Shown here: piece after piece, positions 62,821 to 64,000 of the stretch
Layout: the number at the start of each line of letters is the position of its first letter
Position numbering within the stretch: the first letter of the stretch is position 1
Assembly: GCA_018873225.1 (NCBI GenBank)
Contig: JAEILZ010000005.1
Location: forward strand, 4,092,001-4,156,000
DNA from: [Phialemoniopsis] sp. UDSM-2020
Taxonomy: Eukaryota > Ascomycota > Sordariomycetes > Thyridiales > Thyridiaceae
Reading direction: 5' to 3'
DNA length: 64,000 nucleotides
Translations under genes and position numbers: made by a program
Notes under the pieces: generated by a model
Seen by the model: the letters and a program-made list of their open reading frames with translations, nothing else
The model's database searches: none
What the model was told of the DNA's origin: nothing

Positions 62821-64000
62821 ATGGGCTCTCAGGATATTCACACTCGGGATGGCATCAACCAGGATGTCTCTCATCTCGAGAGGATGACCACGGCCGATGA
62901 CCAGAACGACAAGGGCGACCATTCTCGCATGGATCGCGAAGTCGCTGAATACGCTGGTGCCGAGCGCGTCGAGATTGACGAAGAAACCAATAAAAGGCTC
63001 AAGAAGATGATTGACAAACGCGTCTTGGTCGTCATGATCGTCACATACTTTATGCAGGCTCTGGACAAGGGCACAATCTCCTTTGTGTCCATCATGGACT
63101 TCAACAAAGACACTGGCTTGGTTGGACAACAGGTGTGTTTTGAGGACCGGGCTTCTCGTTGAGTTGAACCGCAAGAGCTGACCAGAGATTCGATCTAGTT
63201 TTCGTGGTTGACAACTTGCATCTACATTGCTGTCCTCATCTGCGAATACCCAACAAACCTCATCATCCAGCGAGTCCCCATCGCCAAGTATCTGTCGTTC
63301 AACATCATCTGCTGGGGCATAGTGCTTATGTGCCATGCTGCCTGCCGCAACTTCACGAGCCTCGTCGTCGTTAGAACCTTGCTTGGTATCTTCGAAACCT
63401 GCTGCCAGCCCACCTTTGTTGTTCTCAGGTACATGAACTCTATTGGTAGAGATAGTATCGTCTTTCACTGACAGATGGGACCAGTGCGATGTGGTATAAG
63501 CGACACGAACAAGCCCAGGCTGTCACCTTCTGGTATGCATTATGCCAACTCCCCGTTTCTTCAGAGACTAATCGTTCCGGACAGGTACGCGATGAATGGC
63601 GGACAGCAAATTGTGGGAGGTCTATTGGCTTATTGCTTTGCCCTGATCAAGGGTGGACCTGTCCACTCATGGCAGGCCCTCTTCATCGCCTATGGTGGCA
63701 TCACTGTCATTTGGGGTGTTTTCGTTGGCTTCTGGATGCCTGATTCTCCCATGCGAGCCAAGTGCTTCTCTGAAGCGGACAAGCGCCTAATGGTTGAACG
63801 TGTGCGTGAGAACCAGACCAGCTTGCAGAACAGGAAGTTCCGAAAGGAGCAGGCGATCGAGGCTCTATGTGACCCGCAGACGTGGGGATACTGCCTTATT
63901 TCCATCTGCACGACCTTGCCTACGAGCGGACTCGGTGCCTTCAAGGCTATCATCATCCAGGGTTTCAAGTTTACCGTGTTGCAAACACAGTTGCTCGCTA
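62821..64000 (+). CDS. MFS transporter, anion:cation symporter-type, 3' partial
   Basis: Exons 62821-63132, 63199-63428, 63485-63532 and 63585 to the window end. The acceptor of exon 3 is GACCAG at 63484, not the ACAG ten bases earlier, because only it keeps the frame (FVVLS|AMWYKRHEQAQAV). The 48-nt third exon then joins to WYAMNGGQQIVGGLLAY. About 243 aa are visible: a ~65-aa cytosolic N terminus, then helices with LDKGTISFVSIMDFN, ICEYPTNLIIQRVP, RTLLGIFETCCQPTFVV and WMPDSPMRAKCFSEADK. This is the ACS/allantoate-permease branch. Paired head-to-head with GH105, it may import oligouronides or a related acid. Confidence 0.92.

Noticed and set aside
1..64000. CRISPR arrays, bacterial operons, ribosome-binding sites, tRNA or rRNA genes
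   Set aside because: The sequence is eukaryotic with spliceosomal introns; I found no direct-repeat array and no tRNA-like fold I could support by eye.

Overview
This window is nuclear DNA of a filamentous ascomycete (Pezizomycotina). The genes are monocistronic and lie on both strands. Most carry short introns of about 48-95 nt with GTRNGT donors, CTAAC/CTGAC-like branch points and CAG, TAG or quite often AAG acceptors. The protein families (Zn2Cys6 regulators, S10 carboxypeptidases, OPT and ACS-type MFS transporters, GH2 and GH105 enzymes, GFA and DUF2855 proteins) are typical of saprotrophic or plant-associated moulds. I assembled exon structures by hand from splice signals and reading-frame continuity. 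No database search was possible, so family names rest on motifs I can see.

Layout. 0-16.4 kb looks like housekeeping or mixed content: a 5'-partial HSL-type esterase, a coiled-coil nuclear-type protein, an HSPA12-like Hsp70, a FAD monooxygenase, a secreted GH2 beta-galactosidase-like enzyme, a small basic/acidic protein, a 3-hydroxyacyl-CoA dehydrogenase-like protein and a GFA-family zinc protein. 16.5-21.3 kb holds a head-to-head pair of secreted serine carboxypeptidases followed by a clearly broken amidohydrolase gene. 21.6-31.0 kb holds a Zn2Cys6 regulator divergent from a large ABCC (MRP-type) exporter, which converges on an ACC-synthase-like PLP enzyme. 31.4-35.8 kb is a third S10 carboxypeptidase head-to-head with an OPT oligopeptide transporter, so peptide trimming and peptide uptake may share a promoter.

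36.2-46.1 kb looks like a catabolic block: an ACS-family MFS importer divergent from an ATZ/TRZ-type amidohydrolase, a cupin, and a Zn2Cys6 regulator divergent from a fumarylacetoacetase-type hydrolase. Just beyond it (about 46.28-46.42 kb) is a relic of the OPT transporter's 3' end, in the same orientation as the intact gene 10.5 kb away. The block is therefore flanked by the intact OPT end and a decayed copy. 46.8-49.9 kb carries an F-box protein and a fungal SLATT-type two-TM protein.

51-64 kb is rich in regulators: three Zn2Cys6 genes (one apparently disrupted by an in-frame stop and a frame break), a DUF2855 protein, and a GH105 unsaturated-uronidase divergent from an ACS-type MFS transporter that runs off the window. 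Together this looks like accessory sugar/uronide catabolism.

The points most worth following up are the OPT relic flanking the catabolic block, the two decayed genes, the peptidase/OPT head-to-head pair, the SLATT-type protein, and a GC-AG intron in one regulator. I see no polyketide synthase, NRPS or terpene-cyclase backbone gene, no rRNA or tRNA gene that I can support, and no intact transposon.
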